Assembly (NCBI GenBank): GCA_934271065.1
Contig: CAKQQQ010000008.1
Span: 4,451-68,450, forward strand
Direction of reading: 5' to 3'
Origin: an uncultured Clostridia bacterium
GTDB taxonomy: Bacteria > Bacillota > Clostridia > Christensenellales > Borkfalkiaceae
Length of the DNA stretch: 64,000 nt
Numbering within the stretch: the stretch's first letter is position 1; each line of letters opens with the position of its first letter. Below are positions 8,686 to 17,424 of the stretch, piece by piece. The position numbers and the translations under genes are program-made. The notes under the pieces were generated by a model that made no database searches, was not told where the DNA came from, and saw only the letters and a list, made by a program, of their open reading frames with translations.

Positions 8686-11600
8686 TTATTTTTTAGTGAA
8701 TACGCCCTTTATCAAGGCTAATAATTCGGATATGGTTTTCTTTTTCACGACGAAAAGATATACCGCAAGCCCGCCGATTCCGACGACGGCAACGCCACCG
8801 ACGGTAATGCCCGCTATCGCGCCGCCCGACAAGCCCTTTTTCTTAACGTCTTCGTAACGGGCGAAAAGGCTGATTCCGTCGCTTACGACGAACGTATACT
8901 CTGCGTCCGTACTTACGACGTTGCCTTTATCGTCTACCCAGCCGACGAATTTTTTACCTTTGCCCGCCTTATTCGCGACGACGGTTACGGTGTCGCCGAC
9001 GATAAGTCGTCCGCCGCCCGTTCCGCCTTCGACGACGACTTCCGTTTTGACCTGCTTCGGTATGGTAAGGTCGGAAATCTCGTTACCGTCTTCGTCAAAG
9101 TGCTTATCGCAAAATTCGCAGTCTTTATGCGCTTTTACGCCCGTCGTGTTTTCGGTAGCCGACACTTCGGCTATCAACGCGCCGAATTTATGCGACTTTG
9201 CTATAACGAGCGCGTTTGCGTCCGTAACGGGCTTCGTAGCCGCTTCGTCTTCAAACTTAATCTCGCACCCGCCGCATTTGTAGTAAGCCTTTCTGCCTTC
9301 TTTTTTACAGGTTGCGGGTTCTTGGAGTACGAGCGTGGTCTTATGCGTATGCGCGAGCGCGGGTTCGATAATATATCCGCAGTCGAGACACACGACGGCT
9401 TCGTCTTCGGTCGCTTCCGCCCTGTCGGGGCGATGCGCCGCTTCGTCGTTGATAGCGACGCAGTTTTTACACTCGTGATAGTGTTTATGCTCGTTTGCCG
9501 ACAATTCGGTTTTGAAATCGTGAATTATCGTGTCGGCAAGCGTAATTTCTTTCAGACAAGCCGCGTCTTCGAAAAATTTACCGCACCCTTCGCGCCGACA
9601 TTCGTAATACTCCGCGTTACCGTCTCTGCCCGCCGAACAAGCCGTCGCTTCGTGGCGCAGGGCAAGGTGCGATTTGGGAATTACCGCGCTTGCGTCGTTC
9701 CACGGCGCAGTACAGGCGGCGTCGAAAAATTCCTTTCCGCAAACCGTGCAGGCGTACTTATCTTTTACGCCGTCTTCGTCGCAGGTTTCCGATCTGCCGA
9801 TCTCTTTCATCGTGACGGCTTCGTGCGGACAATCGATTGATCTCGGAGTCTGTACGGTAAGTTCGAGTTCGGTCAGTTCCTTATTTATTTTGTATATCAG
9901 GATTTTAGCACCGGAAAGGCTGAAATCACAAAGCCAGTTTTCCAAAGATACTTTACTTACGTCCTGAAACGCTTTGCCTTTCGGTGCTTTTATAATCAGA
10001 TTTATTTCTATGGGAGTATTAGTAATGAATTTGCCGTCATCAGTAGGTCCGATGGATTTTATATTCAATTCGTATCCGTTTTTCTCGGAAATTTTCAACG
10101 TTTCGGAAGAATTGCCCGTAATGGGTTGCGAAACTTCCAGATCTATCGACTGCACTACGTCGTCTACGCGAAGCAGCACGAGCACTACGAGCGCGCCGTC
10201 GGTTTCCCTTATTTGTTTGTCGAATACTTCGCCGTGAGTTACCGAGACGCTTATTTCGTCAACGCTTTCGGGGAATTTACAGTTGGTTTGCGGATTGAAA
10301 GCGTACAACATTATGCTGTTTTCAGTAATGTACGTTGTGCGGAAGTTATGTGAACCGCACAAATAATGGTTGGCATCGCGACCAAGAGACGCTTTGTAAT
10401 AATAAATCCCCAAATCGACAACGTTACCTTTGAGTACCTGAGAATAAAACAGCGGCTCGTACGCCATTCCTTTATAGTACTCCGGCACGTCGATGACGAC
10501 TTCCTTTATATATTCGTCCGACGAACATTCGGTACATCTTCCGCCGACGAATACGTGCGCCTTGAACTCGCCGTACACGCAGCCGCAAACGTCGCCTTCG
10601 TATTCGTAGGTGCATTTCGCGCGCGTCTGACAGGTTGCCGTACCGCCGCTCGGCGTGTGCCTTAAATCAACGTTTTCTTTTCCGCAATATTTGCAAAATC
10701 CAAGGTGCATATAAGTGCCGTCGTTGTTTTTGAACGACCTGAACTCGTACTTATGCCCCGTTTTGGCAAGGTATTCGTGTCCGCATTCTTCACATTTCGC
10801 GCCGCTCGTACACGTCTGAACGCCGCCGCCGTGTTTTTCTTTTACGACGTTGCCGCTTGCGTCTTTTTTGACTTCGCCGCAAACGCATTTATAGACGTGG
10901 CAGGTATCGTCCGTCTCGTCGGGCGAAACGGAAAAGGCGTGCTTCGCGTCGGGGTTGATCAGTTCTCCGCACGTTTTACACGACGCATTACAATCGCCGT
11001 AAAAATCGTGTCTTGCGTACTGCGAGCCTTTGTCGAGCGCGACGCAAACGCCGGGGCAATCGGGATCGTCGCAACGTCTGTAACCGTGATGTTCGTAATC
11101 GATTTTGCCGAAATCGCTCCATTTATGTTCGTGTCCGCCTTCCGTCTTTTCGATTCTAAGCGGAATCTCGCAAGTCTGCCCGTCCGCCGCTCTTACGGTA
11201 ACGTATATCGTTCCGCCGTCCATAGCGTTGACGGCGGTTATGCGATAGTTACAGATGGATTCGTCGTAGCCGCCAGAAGCGAGCAGTTCGTCCATACCGA
11301 TCGGCGCGTCTTTTACCGAGTAAGTGTACGGACCTTCCGCGCCCCTTATCCATATACCCGTGTCGGCATACGGCGTGCAGAGTTTGCCCGTTATCTGAAC
11401 GCCGATAACGGGTTGCACGGAGTACTCGTATCCCACGTAAGTCATACCTTTGGAGATAATGAAATCCATTTGTATCGCCGTAGTGATCGAGTTTCGCCCG
11501 GCGGTGTCCCAAAGTTCTATATCTTTACCCTTACCGAGTTCCGCGCCCGAAACTTTAAGTTTTTTCTTTATGACTTCTTGATTGCTCGACAAGGTATAGC

Positions 11601-12000
11601 CCGTTTTCGGCGTGAAAGCGACTCGTATACAATACGCCACTTTATGCTCGACGAGTTGATTTTCAACCCTGCTCCAAGGGAACGAAGAGCTGCCTTTAGT
11701 CCACAGCGTTTGCTTTTGCCCGTTGCGGAAAACGGCTTCGAGCGTTGCGGTATAGTTTGCGCCCGACGGCGTTTTAAGGGTTTTCGCCGTTTCGTCTTCA
11801 AAGTCGAAAACGCCGACTAAGCCTTCGCCTACGCCTGCCCTTTTGAACGAGACTTCGAGCGTGTCGATAACGGTATCCGCCGCGCGCGCTTTGTCCGTCG
11901 GCACTATCGCCGCCGCGCCTATCAAAACCATAACGCAAGCCGTAACAAAGCCGAGAATAATAGTCAGAAGTTTAAGTTTGCACGTTTCGTTTGTTTTCAT
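8686..12000 (-). CDS. Large exported protein with many CxxC/His modules, InlB-type repeat and C-terminal membrane anchor
   Basis: This is an exported protein of about 1104 residues. I choose the start at 12000 because it opens with a signal peptide (MKTNETCKLKLLTIILGF) and because a TATAAT box at 12089-12094 would initiate near 12082, inside the longer frame that begins at 12171. The body has many short modules with CxxC and conserved His (CDDPDCPG, CKTCGE, CEECGH, CKYCG), then an InlB-like beta-grasp repeat (KGKKFVGWVDDKGN). A glycine-rich hydrophobic segment and short basic tail anchor it at the C terminus; there is no LPxTG. Function is unknown, but architecture and location link it to the two flanking surface proteins. 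Confidence 0.7.
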   Translation of the reverse strand: MKTNETCKLKLLTIILGFVTACVMVLIGAAAIVPTDKARAADTVIDTLEVSFKRAGVGEGLVGVFDFEDETAKTLKTPSGANYTATLEAVFRNGQKQTLWTKGSSSFPWSRVENQLVEHKVAYCIRVAFTPKTGYTLSSNQEVIKKKLKVSGAELGKGKDIELWDTAGRNSITTAIQMDFIISKGMTYVGYEYSVQPVIGVQITGKLCTPYADTGIWIRGAEGPYTYSVKDAPIGMDELLASGGYDESICNYRITAVNAMDGGTIYVTVRAADGQTCEIPLRIEKTEGGHEHKWSDFGKIDYEHHGYRRCDDPDCPGVCVALDKGSQYARHDFYGDCNASCKTCGELINPDAKHAFSVSPDETDDTCHVYKCVCGEVKKDASGNVVKEKHGGGVQTCTSGAKCEECGHEYLAKTGHKYEFRSFKNNDGTYMHLGFCKYCGKENVDLRHTPSGGTATCQTRAKCTYEYEGDVCGCVYGEFKAHVFVGGRCTECSSDEYIKEVVIDVPEYYKGMAYEPLFYSQVLKGNVVDLGIYYYKASLGRDANHYLCGSHNFRTTYITENSIMLYAFNPQTNCKFPESVDEISVSVTHGEVFDKQIRETDGALVVLVLLRVDDVVQSIDLEVSQPITGNSSETLKISEKNGYELNIKSIGPTDDGKFITNTPIEINLIIKAPKGKAFQDVSKVSLENWLCDFSLSGAKILIYKINKELTELELTVQTPRSIDCPHEAVTMKEIGRSETCDEDGVKDKYACTVCGKEFFDAACTAPWNDASAVIPKSHLALRHEATACSAGRDGNAEYYECRREGCGKFFEDAACLKEITLADTIIHDFKTELSANEHKHYHECKNCVAINDEAAHRPDRAEATEDEAVVCLDCGYIIEPALAHTHKTTLVLQEPATCKKEGRKAYYKCGGCEIKFEDEAATKPVTDANALVIAKSHKFGALIAEVSATENTTGVKAHKDCEFCDKHFDEDGNEISDLTIPKQVKTEVVVEGGTGGGRLIVGDTVTVVANKAGKGKKFVGWVDDKGNVVSTDAEYTFVVSDGISLFARYEDVKKKGLSGGAIAGITVGGVAVVGIGGLAVYLFVVKKKTISELLALIKGVFTKK

Positions 12001-12183
12001 CTTTTTGTGTTTTACGTCCTTGTCAATAGTGGTTCGCTTTATTAAACAGGCGATATAAACGTATCGCTTGAAATAAAGTTCCCTTATATTATACGAAAAC
12101 GAAAAAATTCCGCCCCTACCCAAACCCCCAAAAGGTATGGAAAACGAAAAAATATTTTGTGAAATTTTCAAAATATATAAAAA

Positions 12184-12213
12184 ACGAACCCCGTTCGTGA
12201 AAACGGAGTTCGC
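12184..12213 (-). terminator. Imperfect hairpin after the phosphatase gene
   Basis: CGAACCCCGTT and AACGGAGTTCG form a stem with one mismatch, 26 bases downstream of the stop at 12239 on the minus strand. It is followed by an A/T-rich stretch. Confidence 0.5.
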
Positions 12214-12238
12214 TCTATTATTTTCGTCTGATTTTTAG

Positions 12239-14494
12239 TTATTTGCTTATTACGGTAACACTGTCGAAGTATACGGTCGCGGTCGCATCGGTTCTTATCA
12301 GCAAAGTGAAACTTTGCAGTTTGCCGCCCTTAACGAGCGTATCGGTCATAGTTACCGATTCTTTAAGTAACGGCAATAAATCTATTTCTATCCATTCGCC
12401 GTACGCGCCGCCAAGATCGTTATCGAAGTTTTTATCGGCGTATATCTTATTCTCGGCGTTATCGTAAATTCTTACGTTGCCTTTCGGTAATTTGCCCGCG
12501 CTGTCGACCAAAAGGCGGATTTTCATTGCCACAAGGTCTTCAAAGTTATATTCCGCGTTCAAGCCTATGCCTACGCATACGATATAATTGTCGGTGCGCG
12601 AATATACTCCGCCGTCGTAACCGTTCGGAACGGAAGACGTATCTGCGACTTTAACCGCCTTATACCTGTCGATTACGGCGGTGGTAACTTCCGCGTTTAT
12701 ATCTACGGAATTAAAATCGTAGGTCTTGCTTTTATACTTCGGTATGACGTCGCTTTGTTCGTCGCCGCAGGCGCAGTATCTTTTACGCAAACCGTCATGC
12801 TCGGCGGTCGGCTCGGTCACTACCTGCCACTCGCCGTAAACGTGCGCGCCGACGGTCTCTATTACCTTCGACTCGTAAAGCCCGCAGGCGCAATATCTGC
12901 GCATTTCTCCGTCGGCTTTGCAACTGCCTTTATCGTAAACCTGCCATTCGCCGTACATATGTTGCGGCAGACCGAGCATTATATGCTTTACGGAATAAAT
13001 ATCGTAATCGGTAAGCCCGACTTCGGTTTTCAGATAGTTGGCGATCGCGTCGGATAACTTGCCGCTTTCCGCTCTATACTCCGACATTAAATGCTTATAC
13101 ACCCTGTCGAACGCTACGAGATTGCCGTCGTCGTCCTGCATCGCGCCGCTTTCGTCAAAGACGTATTCGCCGCCCCTTTCTTCTATGCCCGAACGCCAAC
13201 GCTTATCGAAATAAAAGGAAGTTATTTCAAAATCTTCCGCCAGATCTTCGTAAGACGCGCCCAGAAGCCCGTTAAGCAAAAACGCTATCGTACCCGTTCT
13301 GTCCGCACCGGCGGAACAATGGAAAACTATCGGATAGTTTTTTACGTCGCCGAAAAGCCCGAATATCTCTTTAAGGTTTTTTATCGCCGCAGCGTCGGTC
13401 GGTCGGGACGAGTTAAGTCGCGGGAAAATATAATCCCATTGCAAAATACCGAGTTTGTATTTGGTTATCTTATCGCTTATCGTAGAAGTCTGACTTTCAA
13501 AACGCAGATCGATTTCGGTCTTTACGCCGAGTTCGTCTACGAGTATCCTTTTAGCGGTTTCGTCCGCTTCCGCAATCTCCGGCGTACGATAAATCAAGCC
13601 GTAACGAATAGTTCCGTCGGCGGTCTCGCGCCCGCCCATATCGCGCGCGTTTCTGACGTTGCCGCAATATATCGGTCTTAAATTACACGCGATTCTGAAA
13701 GAGTCTTCCTTGACAGTTTCGCCCGCCCTGTCGGTAACTCTGTAATGGTATTTTGCGGGAATCAGGTTATACAGGTTTATACGGTTATCGTATACTCCTT
13801 CTTCGGAATATACGACGTTTTCAAAATTCGCGTCGGCGGCAAGTTCGAAGTTATAATACGCAGACCCCGTCTTCGCCCAAGTTACGGCAACGCATTTTAC
13901 GTCGTCGCCGCCCGTTCCGCTGCGCCGTTGCAGATAATCTGCTTTGTTTTCGGCTGCAAGATAGCCCGAAACCACGTCGGGAAGAATTTCCGCATCGCCG
14001 CCGTCGTAATATTTGCTATCGTCTTCAGCATAGCGCGCGATTAAGATTATATCGCCTTCGCTACCGCTTTTTATAACGTAATTTCTCATAGGTTTTTCAT
14101 TCGCCGTCGCCCAGCCCTTGAATACGTACCGACGTTTATACGGTCTTATCGATATATAAACGTCTTCGTCGGTGTTTTTATATTCGGTCGGGGCGGACGC
14201 AAGCAGATCGGCGGAAATTTCTCCGCCGTCAAGGTCGTACGAAATACCGAACGAACGCTCTTCCCTTTTAGATACGGCGCGAGTCTCCGCTTCTCCGCAA
14301 TCTTTGCATACGCGCCGCTCTTCTCCGTCTTCTTCAAAGGTCGCGACTTTTACCGTTTGCCACTCGCCGTAGTCGTGAACGTGCGTCGGCGGCGGGGTCT
14401 CCGCGCCCGACTTTTTTGCGCAACCGAACGCGGCGAAAACGGAAACGATAAGCGTTACGCCCGCTATCGCCGACAGTATTTTTTTGAGTTTCAT
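12239..14494 (-). CDS. Lipoprotein with secreted tyrosine-phosphatase domain
   Basis: This is a 751-residue lipoprotein with lipobox AAFGC near residue 25. A CxxC module (CKDCG) and an InlB-like repeat (KRRYVFKGWATANEK) come first. Residues about 275-510 form a Y_phosphatase3-type tyrosine/dual-specificity phosphatase. It starts at NVRNARDMGG and carries the CX5R P-loop HCSAGADRTG with Cys393 and Arg399 intact. Two further cysteine modules (YCACG) and a C-terminal beta-sandwich of carbohydrate-binding type follow. Secreted phosphatases of this family act on phosphoproteins or phosphoinositides in other Firmicutes; the substrate here is unknown. AAGGTG precedes the ATG. Confidence 0.8.
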   Translation of the reverse strand: MKLKKILSAIAGVTLIVSVFAAFGCAKKSGAETPPPTHVHDYGEWQTVKVATFEEDGEERRVCKDCGEAETRAVSKREERSFGISYDLDGGEISADLLASAPTEYKNTDEDVYISIRPYKRRYVFKGWATANEKPMRNYVIKSGSEGDIILIARYAEDDSKYYDGGDAEILPDVVSGYLAAENKADYLQRRSGTGGDDVKCVAVTWAKTGSAYYNFELAADANFENVVYSEEGVYDNRINLYNLIPAKYHYRVTDRAGETVKEDSFRIACNLRPIYCGNVRNARDMGGRETADGTIRYGLIYRTPEIAEADETAKRILVDELGVKTEIDLRFESQTSTISDKITKYKLGILQWDYIFPRLNSSRPTDAAAIKNLKEIFGLFGDVKNYPIVFHCSAGADRTGTIAFLLNGLLGASYEDLAEDFEITSFYFDKRWRSGIEERGGEYVFDESGAMQDDDGNLVAFDRVYKHLMSEYRAESGKLSDAIANYLKTEVGLTDYDIYSVKHIMLGLPQHMYGEWQVYDKGSCKADGEMRRYCACGLYESKVIETVGAHVYGEWQVVTEPTAEHDGLRKRYCACGDEQSDVIPKYKSKTYDFNSVDINAEVTTAVIDRYKAVKVADTSSVPNGYDGGVYSRTDNYIVCVGIGLNAEYNFEDLVAMKIRLLVDSAGKLPKGNVRIYDNAENKIYADKNFDNDLGGAYGEWIEIDLLPLLKESVTMTDTLVKGGKLQSFTLLIRTDATATVYFDSVTVISK

Positions 14495-14700
14495 CTTTTA
14501 CACCTTACCTTTTGCTCGATATACTCCGTTCGGGCACGTCCGCTTTATTTTAACACCCGCAAGCGGGTGCGGTCAATATCTCTATTTCGCTATTTTTTGC
14601 TCTGTATTGTCTTATAGTCGTTATAGGCTAAATGAACGACACCGTAAAATAAGTTATAACGCAATATTATAAAAAAATTGTCGTAACGGCTTAAAATAAC
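14495..14700. other. Intergenic region without a recognised gene
   Basis: About 200 bases of AT-rich sequence separate the phosphatase start from the tRNA-Pro promoter. I see no supported ORF or strong hairpin apart from a short repeat of CCCGCAAGCGGG near 14562. Confidence 0.5.
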
Positions 14701-14729
14701 TTTACTTTTAAGAAAAAATGGTCTATAAT
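14701..14729 (+). promoter_or_regulatory. Promoter of tRNA-Pro
   Basis: TTTACT and TATAAT are 17 bases apart, with initiation expected near 14736. Confidence 0.65.
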
Positions 14730-14758
14730 AGTCAAGCCGAACGAAAATTGCAACCTAT

Positions 14759-14835
14759 CTGGGTGTAGCGCAGCTTGGTAGCGCGCTTGAATGGGGTTCA
14801 AGAGGTCGGAAGTTCAAATCTTCTCACCCAGACCA
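14759..14835 (+). tRNA. tRNA-Pro (anticodon GGG)
   Basis: The 77-base cloverleaf has acceptor strands CTGGGTG/CACCCAG, a D arm closed by GCGC pairs and anticodon stem CTTGA/TCAAG. The anticodon loop ATGGGGT gives anticodon GGG with G37. The CCA is encoded. Confidence 0.95.
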
Positions 14836-14836
14836 A

Positions 14837-14874
14837 CGAAAACAGTCGCTTTTACAGCGGCTGTTTTCGTTTTT
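14837..14874 (+). terminator. Terminator of tRNA-Pro
   Basis: CGAAAACAG and CTGTTTTCG plus an inner CGC/GCG pair form a stem immediately after the encoded CCA, followed by a T run. Confidence 0.8.
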
Positions 14875-14907
14875 ATAAAAATTTTAATTACTAATTTCGC
14901 AAAAGCG

Positions 14908-14936
14908 TTGAATTTACGGTTTTCGATTGCTATAAT
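14908..14936 (+). promoter_or_regulatory. Promoter of the alcohol dehydrogenase gene
   Basis: TTGAAT and TATAAT are 17 bases apart. The predicted leader is about 85 bases and contains AAAGGAG just before the ATG. Confidence 0.65.
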
Positions 14937-15028
14937 TTTATCGCCGATACGCATATCGCGAAACGGGCGGCGTTTTGCCGCGATAAATTATCGACGAAAA
15001 ATGCCAAACCGAAAAAAGGAGAAGAATT

Positions 15029-16195
15029 ATGTTAGGAAATTTTACTTACTGCAACCCTACTAAACTTTACTTCGGTAAAAACGCGCTTGACGGACTTGAC
15101 GCCGAATTGCCGAAATACGGGAAAACCGCGCTATTGGTCTACGGCGGCGGCTCGATAAAAAAGAACGGGATATACGACAAGGTGCTTGCCGTGCTTAAAG
15201 CGAACGGCAAAGAAGTGTTTGAAGACGCCGGCGTAATGCCCAACCCCACGACGGACAAACTACGCGAAGGTATCGCACGCGCAAAAGCGGCGAAAGCGGA
15301 TTTTATTCTCGCCGTCGGCGGCGGCTCGGTATGCGACTACGCAAAGGCTCTTTCCGCGTCCGTCTACTGCGACGAAGATCCTTGGGACAGGTATTTTAAG
15401 CGCGGCGAAGGCGTTGCCTGTAAAACTCTGCCCGTAGGGTGCGTGCTGACTATGGTCGGAACGGGCAGCGAGATGAACGGCGGCTCGGTTATCACTAACA
15501 CGGAAAAGAAGTTAAAGGTCGGGCACGTCTTTGAAGAAAACGTCTTTCCGAAATTCTCGATACTTAACCCCGAATTTACGTTTACCCTGCCGCGCTATCA
15601 GATGATTGCGGGTATTTACGATATTACGTCGCATATTCTTGAACAATACCTTTCGGGCGAAGACGACAATACGAGCGATTATCTTTCCGAAGGGCTGCTA
15701 CGCTCGCTTATTCACAGCGCGGGAATAGCCGCGCAAAATCCGACCGATTACGAAGCGAGAAGCAATATTATGTGGACGGCGACCTGGGCGCTTAATACGC
15801 TTATCGCCAAAGGCAAGACAGAAGACTGGATGGTGCATATGCTCGGGCAGGCGGTCGGCGCGTATACGAACGCGACGCACGGTATGACGCTTGCCGCGGT
15901 TTCGTTGCCGTATTATAGGCATATTCTGCCCTACGGCGAAGCGAAATTCGCGCGTTACGCCGTGAACGTATGGGGCGTCGACGCGAACGGAAAGACTCAA
16001 CGCGCGGTCGCGGAAGAAGGGCTTTGCCGTATGGAAAAGTGGATGAAAGGGCTCGGACTCGTAATGAACCTTACCGAACTCGGCGTAACGCCCGATATGA
16101 CGGACGGCATCGCTTCCGCTACGTTTATTAGGCGCGGCGGGTACAAAGCGTTGACCGAAAACGAGATTAAAACCATTCTTAAAGAAAGTCTCTGA
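15029..16195 (+). CDS. Iron-containing alcohol dehydrogenase (butanol dehydrogenase type)
   Basis: This cytoplasmic group III dehydrogenase most likely reduces aldehydes with NAD(P)H during fermentation. At 388 residues it has the normal length. The nucleotide loop is GGGSVCDYAKA near residue 97. The metal ligands can be placed at YDITSHI (Asp and His) and at HMLGQAVGAYTNATHGM (two His). It is closest by eye to the YqhD/BdhA branch. It was followed by a flavoprotein gene that is now truncated. Substrate and cofactor preference cannot be settled here. Confidence 0.9.
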   Translation: MLGNFTYCNPTKLYFGKNALDGLDAELPKYGKTALLVYGGGSIKKNGIYDKVLAVLKANGKEVFEDAGVMPNPTTDKLREGIARAKAAKADFILAVGGGSVCDYAKALSASVYCDEDPWDRYFKRGEGVACKTLPVGCVLTMVGTGSEMNGGSVITNTEKKLKVGHVFEENVFPKFSILNPEFTFTLPRYQMIAGIYDITSHILEQYLSGEDDNTSDYLSEGLLRSLIHSAGIAAQNPTDYEARSNIMWTATWALNTLIAKGKTEDWMVHMLGQAVGAYTNATHGMTLAAVSLPYYRHILPYGEAKFARYAVNVWGVDANGKTQRAVAEEGLCRMEKWMKGLGLVMNLTELGVTPDMTDGIASATFIRRGGYKALTENEIKTILKESL

Positions 16196-16206
16196 AAGGA
16201 GAAGAT

Positions 16207-16362
16207 ATGAGTAAAATATTAATTGTTTCAACGAGTTTAAGGGCAAACAGCAATTCCGAATATCTGGCGCGCGAATGTGAAAAAGGCGCGGCGGACGGCG
16301 GAAATAAACGCGCTATTAGTTTTATTTGCGTAAAATCTGTTGATTTTACGGCGGATTGCTGA
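16207..16362 (+). pseudogene. Truncated NADPH-dependent FMN reductase/flavodoxin-fold gene
   Basis: A good Shine-Dalgarno (AAAGGAG) and ATG open a 51-codon frame whose first 35 residues match the N-terminal strand and FMN-phosphate loop of NADPH-dependent FMN reductases (KILIVSTSLRANSNSEYLA). After GGNK the similarity stops and a TGA follows. Family members have about 180 residues, so most of the gene has been deleted. The relic probably was co-transcribed with the upstream dehydrogenase. Confidence 0.65.
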
Positions 16363-16368
16363 TATAAT
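16340..16368 (+). promoter_or_regulatory. Promoter directly abutting the carbamoyltransferase start
   Basis: TTGATT and TATAAT are spaced 17 bases. The -10 box ends six bases before the ATG at 16375, so the transcript would start at or next to the A of the ATG. There is no Shine-Dalgarno. Confidence 0.65.
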
Positions 16369-16374
16369 CATACT

Positions 16375-17286
16375 ATGGATATAAATCAATACAAGGCGAA
16401 AGGCGTTATAGATAAAAAACACCTTGTTTCGCTGGTCAACTACACCGAAGACGAAATATACGAAATATTAAAGCGCGCAAAGGATATTTGCGACAGGTTA
16501 TCCGCGGGCGAAAAACAAAACTCGCTGAAAAACAAAAACGTATACCTTATTACCAAAAGCGGATTTTCAAGGTCACGCATCGCGTTTGAAACGGCGGTTA
16601 CGAAACTTTCGGGCGCGTACACCGTTTCTTCCCTGCCCGGCGCGCAGATAGACGACGTTCTGACGGACTCGCTCTCTATGCGCGCGATCGCGTACTACGG
16701 CATAGACGCGATAGTGGTAAGAACCGAACTGTCAACCGACGCCGAAACACTCGAAAAACACGTCGATTTGCCCATAATCAACGCCAACTCGCGCAGCGGT
16801 CCGCTCGAAGCGTTATCCGCGCTGCTGACCGTATGGGAACTGAAAGGCAGAATAAGCGGACTTAAAGTGGCGATGATAGGCAACCCGTCCGTATTCGCGG
16901 AAAACTATATTTACGCGTTCGTTAAATGCAACGCGGACGTTACGGTTATCTGCCCCAAAGAACTTAACCCCGACGAAAAAACCGTAAACTATTGCGCGCA
17001 GTACGGGGATTTGCGCGTGACGGACGATCTTATCAAAGGTATAGCCGACGCCGATTGTATTTATATATCGGAAGACGATCTGCCCGAACGCTACCGCGTG
17101 ACGGACGAGACGCTCGCGCTCGCAAAGCCGACGGCGATTGTCCTACACGCCCTGCCCGTACCCAAAATCAATGCGCTTATTGCGAAATCGGTAGTGGACT
17201 CGAAGTCATTTGCAGGGCTTAAAGCGGCGGAAAATCTCCAAAAGGTGGAAATGTCCGTTCTCGATTTACTGATAGCGAAAAACTAA
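16375..17286 (+). CDS. Divergent aspartate/ornithine carbamoyltransferase-family protein
   Basis: This protein has the two-domain carbamoyltransferase fold and the family length (303 residues). The phosphate loop STRTR appears as FSRSR at residues 65-69, followed by the conserved FE. The second domain ends with HALP near residue 262, as expected. However, the HPxQ motif that binds the carbamoyl group is replaced by GPLE near residue 142, so both the His and the Gln are lost, and the usual HRxxxH element is also altered. I therefore hesitate to call it an active ATCase or OTCase. It stands alone, without arginine or pyrimidine genes nearby, and a strong terminator follows. Confidence 0.7.
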   Translation: MDINQYKAKGVIDKKHLVSLVNYTEDEIYEILKRAKDICDRLSAGEKQNSLKNKNVYLITKSGFSRSRIAFETAVTKLSGAYTVSSLPGAQIDDVLTDSLSMRAIAYYGIDAIVVRTELSTDAETLEKHVDLPIINANSRSGPLEALSALLTVWELKGRISGLKVAMIGNPSVFAENYIYAFVKCNADVTVICPKELNPDEKTVNYCAQYGDLRVTDDLIKGIADADCIYISEDDLPERYRVTDETLALAKPTAIVLHALPVPKINALIAKSVVDSKSFAGLKAAENLQKVEMSVLDLLIAKN

Positions 17287-17313
17287 CGAAAGGAATCCCT
17301 ATAATAATATTAA

Positions 17314-17353
17314 ACGCGCGCCGAGCGGAAATCCGCTCGGCGCGCGTTTTTAT
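17314..17353 (+). terminator. Strong terminator after the carbamoyltransferase gene
   Basis: Perfect 16-base GC-rich arms with a two-base loop (17314-17347) are followed by a T run. It may also serve lgt from the other side. Confidence 0.9.
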
Positions 17354-17424
17354 ATAAGTTATTTTCTCGTTAATGCCCGACAACCCGTTCCGGTTCGGAA
17401 ATAACCGTTGCATGCCGGACCGAG

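Noticed and set aside
10705..11820. Long plus-strand open frame of 371 codons opposite the 1104-residue surface protein
   Set aside because: It is a mirror frame produced by the codon bias of the minus-strand gene. It has no ribosome-binding site or recognisable domain, and the minus strand has a signal peptide and repeats.
5952..12000. Repeated motifs resembling a CRISPR-like or minisatellite array
   Set aside because: The repeats are degenerate at DNA level, keep codon phase and encode His/CxxC protein modules. There is no regular spacer length.
8686..12171. Extending the surface protein start to 12171
   Set aside because: The extra 57 residues precede the signal peptide and cover the apparent promoter; the start at 12000 explains both features.
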